NCBI GenBank assembly: GCA_946222675.1
Contig: CAMIMA010000001.1
Location: 1 to 64,000 of the forward strand
Reading direction: 5' to 3'
DNA from: an uncultured Candidatus Saccharibacteria bacterium
GTDB lineage: Bacteria; Patescibacteriota; Saccharimonadia; Saccharimonadales; Saccharimonadaceae
DNA length: 64,000 nucleotides
Shown here: piece by piece, positions 35,718 to 44,378 of the stretch
Layout: each line of letters starts with the position of its first letter
Numbering within the stretch: the stretch's first letter is position 1
Notes under the pieces: generated by a model
Databases searched by the model: none
Told to the model about the DNA's origin: nothing
What the model saw: the letters and a program-made list of their open reading frames with translations, nothing else
Translations under genes and position numbers: made by a program

Positions 35718-36788
35718 ATGGAAATTGCAATCAATCTTGATGAACTAAAGCGCGAGCAAGCCGAGCTCGAGCAATTTATGGCCGACCCGCAGGCCTTCTC
35801 TGACCCGCAGTACAGCAAAAAGGCCAAGCGGCTGGCGGAAATCAGCGACATTTTGGCGAAGGCCGAACGCCGCAATGAACTACATCACCAACTAGAAGAA
35901 GCCAAAGAGTTCGCCACCGGCAGCGACGAGCTAGCCGAGCTGGCGCAGGCTGAAATCCCTGACCTTGAGGCGCAATTAGTGCAAATCAACGACGCTATCA
36001 ACACTTTGCTAGCCCCGCACGACCCGAACGACGACAAAAACGTCATTATGGAAATCCGCGCCGGTGCGGGTGGCGACGAAGCTTCGCTCTTCGCTAGCGA
36101 ACTGCTTAAAATGTACCTCCGTTACGCCGAGACTCATCATCTCAAGACTGAAATTATGACCGAGAGCGCCAACGACGCCGGCGGCATTAAAGAGGTGGTC
36201 TTTAAGGTAACGGGCGACGAGCCATACGCCCAGCTCAAGTTTGAATCCGGCGTCCACCGCGTGCAACGCGTGCCCGTCACCGAGTCGCAGGGCCGCATCC
36301 ACACCAGCACCGCCACTGTCGCCGTGCTACCTGAGGCCTCCGAAGCCGACATTGACATCGACCCGAAGGACCTCCGCATCGACATTTACCGTAGCTCCGG
36401 CAAGGGTGGTCAGGGTGTCAACACTACCGACTCCGCCGTGCGTATCACTTACTTGCCAACCGGCCTGATTGTCACCAACCAAGATGGCCGCTCGCAGATT
36501 GAGAACAAAAAGAAGGCCATGGAAGTCTTGCGCTCGCGCTTGCTCCAGATTGAGATTGATAAGCAGAACGCCGCCGAAACCGCCGAGCGCCGCGCCTTGA
36601 TTGGCTCGGGCGACCGTAGCGAAAAGATTCGCACTTACAACTTCCCGCAGGACCGCATCACCGACCACCGCATCAAGTACTCGCGCTCCAACGTGCCGGC
36701 CGCGATGAATGGCGAAATTGACGACATCATCGAACACCTCCGCGCCCACGAACGCGAACTAAACTTGCAACAGGCGGCGATAAAATAG
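35718..36788 (+). CDS. prfA: Peptide chain release factor 1
   Basis: This 356-aa class I release factor has SSGKGGQGVNTTDSAVR with the GGQ loop and the tripeptide PVT in QRVPVTESQGR, which reads UAA and UAG. ATG 35718 gives MEIAINLDELKRE, a normal RF1 N-terminus; the upstream start at 35688 lies inside the promoter. An extended -10 (TGGTATAAT) ends six bases before the ATG, so this mRNA appears leaderless. prmC follows after eight bases. Confidence 0.95.
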   Translation: MEIAINLDELKREQAELEQFMADPQAFSDPQYSKKAKRLAEISDILAKAERRNELHHQLEEAKEFATGSDELAELAQAEIPDLEAQLVQINDAINTLLAPHDPNDDKNVIMEIRAGAGGDEASLFASELLKMYLRYAETHHLKTEIMTESANDAGGIKEVVFKVTGDEPYAQLKFESGVHRVQRVPVTESQGRIHTSTATVAVLPEASEADIDIDPKDLRIDIYRSSGKGGQGVNTTDSAVRITYLPTGLIVTNQDGRSQIENKKKAMEVLRSRLLQIEIDKQNAAETAERRALIGSGDRSEKIRTYNFPQDRITDHRIKYSRSNVPAAMNGEIDDIIEHLRAHERELNLQQAAIK

Positions 36789-36796
36789 AGGTAGCA

Positions 36797-37630
36797 TTGG
36801 CGGACTTCACAATTGAACAACTTTTGATCACTGGCACGCAGCGCCTTGTGCTGCACCACATTGACTCGGCGCGGCTTGACGCCGAGCTTTTGCTTGCCTG
36901 CGCTACCAAGCTCGACCGTACTGCCCTGCTCGCCCACGGCGACCAAGTGGTTGACGCCGCGACCGCCGCTATCTTCTTCGACCTCATTGCCCAGCGCGCG
37001 CGACACATTCCCGTCGCCTACCTCACCGGCCGCAAGGCATTTTATGGCCGCGACTTCACCGTCACGCCCGCCACGCTGATTCCGCGCCCCGAGAGTGAGG
37101 TTATGATTGACACTCTAAAGCGGCTCTACCAACCTGACCAACACCACGCCTTACTAGACGTTGGCACCGGCTCGGGCTGCCTCGCCATCACGGCACAGCT
37201 TGAACTGCCCGACCTTAAGGTAACAGCCAGCGACATCAGCCAAGAAGCGCTGCCTGTCGCCGAGCTCAACGCCGGCCGCTACCACGTAGACAATAAAATT
37301 ACCTTCGTCAACTCGAACTTATTTAACAATATCACGGGGCACTTCGACTTCATCCTTGCTAACCTGCCGTACCTTGACTACGACCGGCGCGCCGACTACT
37401 CGCCTGAGCTAGCGCACGAGCCGAACCTCGCGCTCTACACTTACGACCACGGCAACTGTCTAATGCTGGAGCTCGTCGCCGTCGCGCGCAACTATCTCAC
37501 GCCGCACGGCTACCTGATAATGGAAATGGAAACCCACCAGCTTAGCCAAGTGGCCGACCGAGCCATCAAAAGCGGGCTTGAGGTCGTCTCAAAGGCACCG
37601 TTCACCCTTGTCCTACAGCGCGCCGCTTAA
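36797..37630 (+). CDS. prmC: Release factor glutamine methyltransferase
   Basis: This 277-aa PrmC/HemK protein methylates the Gln of the GGQ motif in RF1 and RF2. It has the N-terminal helical domain, PVAYLTGRKAFYGRDFTV, then the SAM-binding LLDVGTGSGCLAITAQ and the substrate loop ANLPYLDYD. The usual catalytic motif is NPPY; here it is NLPY, so the first Pro is replaced. The start is TTG with GAGG upstream and it follows prfA by eight bases, the classic prfA-prmC operon. Confidence 0.93.
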   Translation: MADFTIEQLLITGTQRLVLHHIDSARLDAELLLACATKLDRTALLAHGDQVVDAATAAIFFDLIAQRARHIPVAYLTGRKAFYGRDFTVTPATLIPRPESEVMIDTLKRLYQPDQHHALLDVGTGSGCLAITAQLELPDLKVTASDISQEALPVAELNAGRYHVDNKITFVNSNLFNNITGHFDFILANLPYLDYDRRADYSPELAHEPNLALYTYDHGNCLMLELVAVARNYLTPHGYLIMEMETHQLSQVADRAIKSGLEVVSKAPFTLVLQRAA

Positions 37631-37821
37631 ACGAACCATGTGGAGAGTGTTTGCTCAATGTCAAGTGCTAAAAGTAAATAGAAATTTAGACACTGGCTAC
37701 ATATTGAAAACAATCTTATAACATGGTACTATGCATACATATAAATGTGAAACGATGTTGTTTATGCCAATATATTATAGCAAGTCCAACAATAAGAAAC
37801 TACTAAACGAGGTGACAAATA

Positions 37822-38907
37822 ATGGCTGATAATTCAAGCCTAAGTGCTGCTAGAAACGCAAAGAACGACGAGTTTTATACCCAATATAGTGATATAGAAA
37901 CAGAAATGAATGCCTATATTGAATATAATCCCTGGGTATTCAAAGATAAAACTATCCTTCTCCCCTGTGATGATCCAGAATGGTCAAATTTCACTAAATA
38001 TTTTGCATCAAATTTTACAAGGCTTGGTATAAAAAAGCTTATTTCAACTTCTTATGCACAAGGAGTAGCAAATAAACAGCCTACATTATTTGAACTCAAG
38101 TCACCTTTGTATAATCCACAGCAACATGATACGCACGGTAAACTTTTTACTCTAACTCGTGATACAGATGGCAATGGCACAGTTGATACTGACGACATTG
38201 AATTTACCGGATATCTTGAAGGTGATGGCGATTTTAGAAGTAATGAAGTAAAGAAGCTTCGTGACGAGGCAGATATTATTATTACCAACCCACCCTTTTC
38301 ACTCTTTAGAGAATTTTTAGCGTGGATTTTGGAAGCCGATAAACAGTTTGTAATTATAGGCAATAAAAATGTTATTACTTATAAAGATGTCTTCCCTCTG
38401 TTAAGCGATAATAAAATTTGGCTCGGACCTGGTTTCCCTGGTGGAAACGCGTTCTTTAAAATTTCTAATGATTCTATTAGAAATTTTGCTGCTGGTGTTT
38501 ACGATGATAATACAGGCTTAGTGAAATTTCGTAATGTTGGATGGTTCACCAATATTGACCACGGAAAGCGTCACGAGAACCTGATACTTGACACAATGGA
38601 ACATAATCTTAAATTCAACAAAAAATTGCAGAAAAAGCTTGAAAAAGACTATGGAAAACTCGAATACCCTCATTACGACAATTATGACGCGATTGAAGTT
38701 CCGTTTACCGAATGCATTCCATCAGATTATGACGGTGTGATGGGTGTGCCTATTACGTTTATGGACAAATATAATCCAGACCAGTTCGATATCGTAGCGT
38801 TTAGAAAAGGTGAGGATGGCAAAGATCTAGTCTTCACGAGAGAGAGAGAGAGAGAGAGAGTACAACCATACTTTCGTATCCTTGTACAACATCGATTCCG
38901 GGAATGA
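37822..38907 (+). CDS. EcoRI-family adenine methyltransferase, frame broken at GA repeat
   Basis: The sequence MADNSSLSAARNAKNDEFYTQYSDIE and the catalytic ITNPPFSLFREF (about 155-166) identify an adenine-specific N6 methyltransferase of the EcoRI methylase type. The current frame ends RERERER, encoded by a GA repeat, followed by 14 unrelated residues and TGA. The expected C-terminus (GLINDCTINGKKTYVRILIR) lies in another frame at 38861-39121. Adding one GA unit, or removing two, would restore a protein of about 433 aa. The region is visibly AT-rich compared with its neighbours, which suggests transfer. GAGGTGA precedes ATG. Confidence 0.88.
   Translation: MADNSSLSAARNAKNDEFYTQYSDIETEMNAYIEYNPWVFKDKTILLPCDDPEWSNFTKYFASNFTRLGIKKLISTSYAQGVANKQPTLFELKSPLYNPQQHDTHGKLFTLTRDTDGNGTVDTDDIEFTGYLEGDGDFRSNEVKKLRDEADIIITNPPFSLFREFLAWILEADKQFVIIGNKNVITYKDVFPLLSDNKIWLGPGFPGGNAFFKISNDSIRNFAAGVYDDNTGLVKFRNVGWFTNIDHGKRHENLILDTMEHNLKFNKKLQKKLEKDYGKLEYPHYDNYDAIEVPFTECIPSDYDGVMGVPITFMDKYNPDQFDIVAFRKGEDGKDLVFTRERERERVQPYFRILVQHRFRE
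38838..38860 (+). repeat. GA dinucleotide repeat, eleven and a half units
   Basis: Twenty-three bases of uninterrupted GAGA encode alternating Arg and Glu. It lies exactly where the methyltransferase frame breaks. Confidence 0.95.
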
Positions 38908-39121
38908 TAAAGAACGCAGAAGGAAAGATAAATGGGCATCCTACTTACGCGAGAATAACAATCATGCGCAAAAGACGCCTGTAGAAATTATTTTTCCACT
39001 AGCAACAAATTTACAAAATGGGCTTATAAATGACTGCACTATTAATGGAAAGAAAACTTATGTCAGAATACTAATAAGGAAAGCAGAGGTAACTAGTTAT
39101 GAAAACAACACTTGTAACTGA
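38861..39121 (+). other. Out-of-frame C-terminus of the methyltransferase
   Basis: Directly after the GA repeat the frame starting at 38861 reads YNHTFVSLYNIDSGND and continues for 86 codons to TGA 39119-39121. Its end, INGKKTYVRILIRKAE, matches the conserved C-terminal end of EcoRI-type methylases. It overlaps the start of the nuclease gene by 23 bases, as expected for a coupled operon when the methylase is in frame. A free start at 38882 exists but has no ribosome-binding site. Confidence 0.85.
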
Positions 39122-40265
39122 TTGGACAGTTGGAGATATTTGCAAAGGCTTTATTTACGATAAAAACGAAGATAAGGGCCTATTCGGTTTAGACGGTAAG
39201 CTTATTATTCAGCCTGAGTACCAAAGAAATTATATTTATGGTGATGGTAAAAAAGATGTTGCTGTTGTCGATTCTCTGCTCAAAGGTTATCCTCTTGGCT
39301 TAATTTATTTTGTGAAGAATAATGACGGAATGTATGAAGTATTAGATGGGCAGCAGCGTATTACATCATTCGCACGTTTTGTTAATCAATCGTGGCCTTT
39401 TGCCGTTGAACGTGATGGCAAACCAAAATATTTCAACAGTCTTTCCAAAGATGAGCAAGATTTAATTAGTAATACAAAGCTTACAATTTACGTATGCGAA
39501 GGAACGCCTTCAGAAATTGAAGCATGGTTTGAAACTATTAACATTGCCGGAGTTCCGCTAGTAAAACAAGAACTAAGAAATGCGGCTTATCATGGTAGTT
39601 TTGTAACGCTTGCTAAGGAAGAATTTTCAAATACTTCTAATTCTAAGATGAATATGTGGCAAACATATGTGAAAGGCGATCCTAAACGTCAAGCAATTCT
39701 TGAAACTGCTCTCGACTGGGTGAGTGATGGAAAAATTGACGATTATATGGCTCAACATAGAAACGATGCAGATATTAAACAGTTAAAAAACCACTTTGAT
39801 ACTGTAATAGATTGGATAGATTCAATATTTGACTATACTGGAAATGAAATGTGTGGCCAAGAATGGGGCAAGCTGTACACTACGTATCACAAAAATGCCT
39901 ATAGTAAGGCTCAGATTGCAGAACGAGTATCTGCGCTTTTAGAAGATTCTCAAGTTCAAAATAAACGTGGCGTTATCGAGTATGTGCTTGGTGGAGAATC
40001 TGATAAAACTCTTCTTAGCATACGAGTATTTGACGAGAAAACAAAAAAGCAAGTGTACGCTCGCCAAACGGAAGCCGCTAAGGAAAAAGATACATCGAAT
40101 TGTCCGCTTTGCGCTTTGGGTAGTGACAACAACTCCAAACGTATCTATAAATTGAGCGAAATGGACGCGGACCATGTAACAGCTTGGAGCAAAGGTGGTG
40201 CGACAGACGAGTCAAATTGCCAAATGCTTTGCAAGACTCATAATAGAGCTAAAGGCAACAAGTAA
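39099..40265 (+). CDS. DUF262-HNH nuclease, probable restriction enzyme
   Basis: This 388-aa protein has an N-terminal DUF262 (GmrS/ParB-like) domain: IIQPEYQRNYIYGD, VDSLLKGYPLGLIYF and EVLDGQQRITSFARF (about 84-98). The C-terminal HNH domain has CPLC, then DADHVTAWSKGGATDESNCQMLCKTHNRAKG (about 355-386), with both metal and catalytic His. The pairing with an adenine methyltransferase suggests a restriction-modification system. When the methylase is OFF this gene still has an intact frame, but its start lies in the methylase C-terminus, so translation might fall. The region shares the AT-rich composition of the methylase. Confidence 0.88.
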   Translation: MKTTLVTDWTVGDICKGFIYDKNEDKGLFGLDGKLIIQPEYQRNYIYGDGKKDVAVVDSLLKGYPLGLIYFVKNNDGMYEVLDGQQRITSFARFVNQSWPFAVERDGKPKYFNSLSKDEQDLISNTKLTIYVCEGTPSEIEAWFETINIAGVPLVKQELRNAAYHGSFVTLAKEEFSNTSNSKMNMWQTYVKGDPKRQAILETALDWVSDGKIDDYMAQHRNDADIKQLKNHFDTVIDWIDSIFDYTGNEMCGQEWGKLYTTYHKNAYSKAQIAERVSALLEDSQVQNKRGVIEYVLGGESDKTLLSIRVFDEKTKKQVYARQTEAAKEKDTSNCPLCALGSDNNSKRIYKLSEMDADHVTAWSKGGATDESNCQMLCKTHNRAKGNK

Positions 40266-40489
40266 CAAATTATATCTTGGTTGCAATGTAAAACGGTGTG
40301 AAATGCGTTACAGCTTTTTTGATATTTCTATCGTTAAAAAGTGCGCACCCAACATTCATAGTATGCACTCAAAAAAGTGTAGTTATACTCGAAGTTCACT
40401 TAAGCCATATAAACAAAACAACCTATTGATGGCAAACGATTGAACACAATTTTTATTATATAGTCCTTCAACCAGCGCCGCCACCTCTG
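40266..40489. other. Intergenic, end of AT-rich island
   Basis: AT-rich sequence between convergent genes. I see no gene, RNA or clear terminator in it. Confidence 0.6.
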
Positions 40490-41344
40490 TTATGGCTGTA
40501 TTGGTAGTTCAAATAAACGACTAAAGAAGATGAGTAGCACCACTGTCATCGCCAGTGCAAACACCACCGGCGCGCCGAGCTCTTCCCATGTCACGTGGCG
40601 GTCATCCGCCCACGCCTTATACACCTTGATGGTGACAAATGAAATCATCGCCACAAAAATCACAATCTGCGGTAGCAAAATCAGTAGCGAAATCACCGGG
40701 TACATCACGTTCCAGTGCCAGCAGGCATAGCCAAGAATAGTCACCAAGACGCCCCAAACTGAAGCCAGCAGCGACCGCGACTTCTCGTCATACTGTCCCA
40801 ACGCTTGCCGCGCCGCACTAAACGCCACCACAAAAGTCAGCACTAGAGCCAGCCACAGCGTCTCCTTCGACAGCGTATAAATCACCATCAGACCGAACAA
40901 TTCACACACGCTCGCCTGAAACAGCACCGCACGCTCGCTCGACAGCGGCTTAATCCATGCCAGCCAAATGGCGTACAGCGTTGCAATGCCCAGCTGCACC
41001 TCAAGCGCGTTAACGTTAAAGCTCCAAAACATCGTGCCCATAGTCGGCGGCAAACCGTTACGAATCAGGTTCTCGTATGTGTTGCCCACATAAGTCGCCA
41101 GCATAATCACACTCAAACCAACCACCAAATCCGGCAACGAACTCAAGATATTTGCCCACCAGTAACGCGGCCGCACCGCCAGCACGCGCCACTTCGAAAT
41201 CAGCAGCAAGCCAATGGCGAGCCACGGCGTCTTAAAAAAGTACACCAGTAGCACCATCAAAAAGCCGAGTGCCACGTTGGCAATCACGTGTGTTGCCAGC
41301 GCGAGCCAGCCGTGGTGATGCGCCGAATGTATAAAATCCACCAT
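40490..41344 (-). CDS. Polytopic membrane protein
   Basis: This 284-aa protein has about seven to eight membrane segments, starting MVDFIHSAHHHGWLALATHVIAN. Charged loops include LLISKWRVLAVRPRYWWANI and the C-terminal KAWADDRHVTWEELGAP. I do not recognise a transporter or enzyme signature. A TATAAT lies ten bases before the start. The gene diverges from lepB. Membrane location is certain, function unknown. Confidence 0.75.
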   Translation of the reverse strand: MVDFIHSAHHHGWLALATHVIANVALGFLMVLLVYFFKTPWLAIGLLLISKWRVLAVRPRYWWANILSSLPDLVVGLSVIMLATYVGNTYENLIRNGLPPTMGTMFWSFNVNALEVQLGIATLYAIWLAWIKPLSSERAVLFQASVCELFGLMVIYTLSKETLWLALVLTFVVAFSAARQALGQYDEKSRSLLASVWGVLVTILGYACWHWNVMYPVISLLILLPQIVIFVAMISFVTIKVYKAWADDRHVTWEELGAPVVFALAMTVVLLIFFSRLFELPIQP

Positions 41345-41414
41345 AGATAGTTACATTATAGCATATCGCGCGGGTTCTGGACAAAATGCTTATAGTTGCG
41401 CTACAATAAATAGA

Positions 41415-42110
41415 GTGAAAATTAATGCAGATGAACCATTAAAGCCGCAGCCAGTCGAAGAGCCGCACCCGATGGACCGCGCCGAGGCCAAGAATGCTTG
41501 GCGCGATTTTACGCGCATTTTTGGTTTTGTTGTTGCCGTTATCGTCGGCGCTTGGGCCATTAATACCTTTATTTTTCAGAGTTTTGACGTCGTTGGCCCG
41601 AGTATGGAGCCGACTCTTGAAGGTCAAAACGGCAGCGACCGCGTGTTAGTTAACCGCCTGCCTGTCACCTTCGCGCGTCTGCAAGGTAAACCGTACGTAC
41701 CAAAGCGTGGTGACATTATCGTCTTTAAGAGTACTGCCCTGACCAGCACCGGCCAGCCAGAGTACGTGGTGAAGCGCGTCACTGGTCTGCCGGGCGAGCG
41801 CATGGTGGTGAAAGATTGCCAACTCTATGTTCACAACCAAGAGCATCCTGAGGGCTTCGACCCATACCCGACTTTTAAGAATTTGGCGCCGAACGATAAA
41901 GAGGTCAACCCATGTGTTGCCGGCGAAGGCACTGATATCACCGTACCGCAAGGCGAAATCTTTGTGGATGGCGACCACCGCTACGGCAACTATTCCACCG
42001 ATAGCCGCAATGGCGGCGGACGGCCAAGCCTCGGCACCATTCCATTCGAAAACATCGTTGGTCCGGTTGGTGTTCGCCTCTGGCCAGTCAATAAAATCAA
42101 GCTATTTTAG
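41415..42110 (+). CDS. lepB: Signal peptidase I
   Basis: Type I signal peptidase of 231 aa. One N-terminal membrane segment (about 34-52) precedes the catalytic serine in GPSMEPTLEG (Ser63) and the catalytic lysine in YVVKRVTGLPGE (Lys120). DGDHRYGNYSTDSR is the conserved GDNR-like box. The start is GTG 41415, seven bases after TACAAT, so the mRNA may be leaderless. It would process the AHA-type signal peptides of the surface proteins here. Confidence 0.95.
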   Translation: MKINADEPLKPQPVEEPHPMDRAEAKNAWRDFTRIFGFVVAVIVGAWAINTFIFQSFDVVGPSMEPTLEGQNGSDRVLVNRLPVTFARLQGKPYVPKRGDIIVFKSTALTSTGQPEYVVKRVTGLPGERMVVKDCQLYVHNQEHPEGFDPYPTFKNLAPNDKEVNPCVAGEGTDITVPQGEIFVDGDHRYGNYSTDSRNGGGRPSLGTIPFENIVGPVGVRLWPVNKIKLF

Positions 42111-42121
42111 CTAAACTTAGC

Positions 42122-42150
42122 CCCAATCCCAGCCATAAGGCTGGGATTTA
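42122..42150 (+). terminator. Terminator of lepB
   Basis: AATCCCAGC-cataa-GGCTGGGATT followed by TAATT. Confidence 0.85.
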
Positions 42151-42360
42151 ATTATGAGCGTATGGGTAAACTAACTTCATAAAGCCCCGTCGCTAGCAGC
42201 TTAATGCTTCAGCACCACATTCAACACCGCCACTGCATCCTTCATCTACACCGCGCGCGTTACCAAAATGTGGGTTACATCTGGCGGCACTTGGCCCGTT
42301 ACTACGTTATGTAACATAACAAGTTGCCACGATTTATAGCCATAAAACTCCCACAAAAAC
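42151..42360. other. Intergenic between terminators
   Basis: About 200 bp between the lepB and ctpA terminators. I see no supported gene or RNA here. Confidence 0.6.
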
Positions 42361-42361
42361 T

Positions 42362-42396
42362 AATCCCCAGCGCAATTATTAAGGGCTGGGGATTGA
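42362..42396 (-). terminator. Terminator of ctpA
   Basis: ATCCCCAGC and GCTGGGGAT arms around CAATTATTAAG, just after ctpA. Confidence 0.8.
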
Positions 42397-42414
42397 TCTA
42401 AACTATCAGCTCGG

Positions 42415-43623
42415 CTATTTCTTTAGCTCGTCAAGCGCGGCTTGGAGCTGGTTATCGTGACCCTGCTGAATCTGCTCAGTGTCAAGCTTCACTTCCTTGT
42501 CTGGCTTGATACCCTCGTGGTTGATGTTCTTGCCTTTCGGCGTGTACCACTTGGCCACAGTAACCTTAAGCTGACCGCCGTCAATTGGCAATAGCTGCTG
42601 CACACTGCCCTTACCGTAAGACTTTTCACCTAACAATGTGGCGCGGCCGTAATCGTGTAATGCGCCTGCCAATATTTCCGCTGCCGAAGCTGTACCGCCG
42701 TTAATTAACACCACAGTCTTGTACTGGTTAAGGGTTGGTTCACCCTGCGACAACAGTGTGCCCATCACCTGCGAACCGCGGCGCTCCTGCACCACCATGT
42801 TGCCCTTCGGTAGCCACATACCGGCCAAGTCTTGCGCAGCGTCCACGTATCCGCCACCATTATCGCGCAAGTCAAGCACCAAGCCCTTCACGTGCTGGTC
42901 GGTCAACTCCTTGCCCGCCTTGTTCATCAACGACGCCGTATCTGCGCCGAACTGCGACACGCGAATGTAGCCAAAGTCGCCTTCCTTACGCCACGTGACG
43001 CTCGGCGTGGTAATTTTGTCACGCTTCAGGGTGAAGTCCTTACGCTCCGTACCACGAATGATAGTCAGCTTTACTTCTGTACCAATCGGCCCTCGAATCT
43101 TCTTCGCTGCCTTCGCCGGATGCAAGTCAAGCGACGGCTCGCCGTCAATGGCTGCAATCAGATCACCACTCTTCAGCCCCGCCTTTTGCGCCGGACCACC
43201 ATCAAGAATTGACATCACCTGCAACTGTTTGTCTTGGCTGATGCCCATGGCAATGCCGATGCCTTCAAACGAGCCCGCGAGGTCGTCAGTCAGGGCCTTC
43301 GCTTCTTCGTCGGTCAGATAAACCGTGTACGGGTCCTCCGCACCGGCCACCAGACCACGCACTGCGCCCTGCTCAAGCTTAGTTTTATCAAGCTTGCCGT
43401 CAAACTTCTGTTGCAACGTGTCGTAAACTTCGCGCAAACTACCGTAGTCGATGGTATTAAATGACACATTTTGGAATCGCGTGCCCAATGCGAAGCACAC
43501 CAGTCCCGTGCCCAGCGCAATTAAAAAGCATACCGCTGGAGTCACACCTTGGCGTGGCTTACGGGCGGTCGAGCTTGGCTGCGTCGCCCAAACTCCCTGA
43601 TAATTATTTTCACCCTCACTCAT
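42415..43623 (-). CDS. ctpA: C-terminal processing protease, S41 family
   Basis: This 402-aa protein has one membrane segment (about 27-48), an S41 N-terminal domain, a PDZ domain (about 120-200, KAGLKSGDLIAAIDG) and the catalytic core LVLDLRDNGGGYVDAA, NGGTASAAEILAGAL (Ser) and LGEKSYGKGSVQ (Lys). I choose ATG 43623 (MSEGENNYQG) because TATAAT ends seven bases before it; the frame extends to 43725 but only through the promoter. It probably cleaves envelope proteins. Confidence 0.93.
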   Translation of the reverse strand: MSEGENNYQGVWATQPSSTARKPRQGVTPAVCFLIALGTGLVCFALGTRFQNVSFNTIDYGSLREVYDTLQQKFDGKLDKTKLEQGAVRGLVAGAEDPYTVYLTDEEAKALTDDLAGSFEGIGIAMGISQDKQLQVMSILDGGPAQKAGLKSGDLIAAIDGEPSLDLHPAKAAKKIRGPIGTEVKLTIIRGTERKDFTLKRDKITTPSVTWRKEGDFGYIRVSQFGADTASLMNKAGKELTDQHVKGLVLDLRDNGGGYVDAAQDLAGMWLPKGNMVVQERRGSQVMGTLLSQGEPTLNQYKTVVLINGGTASAAEILAGALHDYGRATLLGEKSYGKGSVQQLLPIDGGQLKVTVAKWYTPKGKNINHEGIKPDKEVKLDTEQIQQGHDNQLQAALDELKK

Positions 43624-43769
43624 TGCTACCATTATACCACAAGCGCGACCGTGTGGGGGTGGAAAATTCGCCCCACCGCCAAAGCGTAGTTCACCAACCA
43701 CAATATTCAGCCAGTCTTTGCTCAATATCTAAATCATGATAAAATTGTGATAATAAAGGAGATTAAATT

Positions 43770-44042
43770 ATGATAAACATCCGCCCAGTATCTGACCTCA
43801 GAAATAAGTTCCCCGAAATAGAAAACGCCGTCACTAAATCCAATACCCCTGTTTTTCTGACCAAAAACGGGCATGGCGCAATGGTCCTAATGAGTATGGC
43901 GCAGTACGACGCCCTCACCGACCGCATCGAGCGCAAACTAGACGAAGCCGACGCGGCGGCAGCTCACTCTCGCGCCCGCCTTTCTGAATCTGAGGTTTTT
44001 GATAATATAGAGAAACAACTACGTGCAACCCCAAATCTATAA
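43770..44042 (+). CDS. Phd/YefM-family antitoxin
   Basis: This 90-aa protein begins MINIRPVSDLRNKFPEIENAV and has TPVFLTKNGHGAMVLMSMAQYDAL, the DNA-binding fold of Phd/YefM antitoxins. AAAGGAG precedes the ATG. The stop overlaps the toxin gene by 20 bases. It would bind the toxin through its C-terminal half and repress the operon. Confidence 0.92.
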   Translation: MINIRPVSDLRNKFPEIENAVTKSNTPVFLTKNGHGAMVLMSMAQYDALTDRIERKLDEADAAAAHSRARLSESEVFDNIEKQLRATPNL

Positions 44043-44337
44043 ATTAACCTTCTTACCTATTTTTAGGGACGACCTAGAAGAAGCCGTGAGATATATACAA
44101 TGTGCGCTACAAAACCCAGAGGCAGCGCTAAAATTCAGCGATTCAGTAAAGCTAGCAATTAGAGAGAGACGCATGGCGCCACTGGCTTTTGCGCCGTATC
44201 AAACACGCAAACCACACAATCAAACATATTATAGAATTAATATAAAAAATTTTTCTATTTTCTATGTCGTTATTGGCGACACAATGGAAGTGCGTAGGCT
44301 AATATATAGCCGTCGCGACATAAATAAGATATTATAA
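44023..44337 (+). CDS. ParE/RelE-family toxin
   Basis: This 104-aa protein starts at GTG inside the antitoxin gene. It shows LTFLPIFRDDLEEAVRYI, a ParE-type N-terminal helix, and NIKNFSIFYVVIGDTMEVRRLIYSRRDINKIL at the C-terminus, typical of RelE/ParE toxins paired with Phd antitoxins. The target (gyrase or ribosome) cannot be decided from sequence alone. A GC-rich hairpin follows. Confidence 0.88.
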   Translation: MQPQIYKLTFLPIFRDDLEEAVRYIQCALQNPEAALKFSDSVKLAIRERRMAPLAFAPYQTRKPHNQTYYRINIKNFSIFYVVIGDTMEVRRLIYSRRDINKIL

Positions 44338-44339
44338 CC

Positions 44340-44358
44340 CCCCGCAAGCGTGGGGGTA
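44340..44358. terminator. Terminator of Phd/ParE pair
   Basis: CCCCCGC-aa-GCGTGGGGG type hairpin, between convergent genes. Confidence 0.7.
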
Positions 44359-44378
44359 TGTAGCTGCCAGCGTAAAGG

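Noticed and set aside
38882..39121. Independent small gene after the methyltransferase
   Set aside because: The frame is open back to the GA repeat and ends with the conserved C-terminus of the methylase, so it is the missing part of that enzyme.
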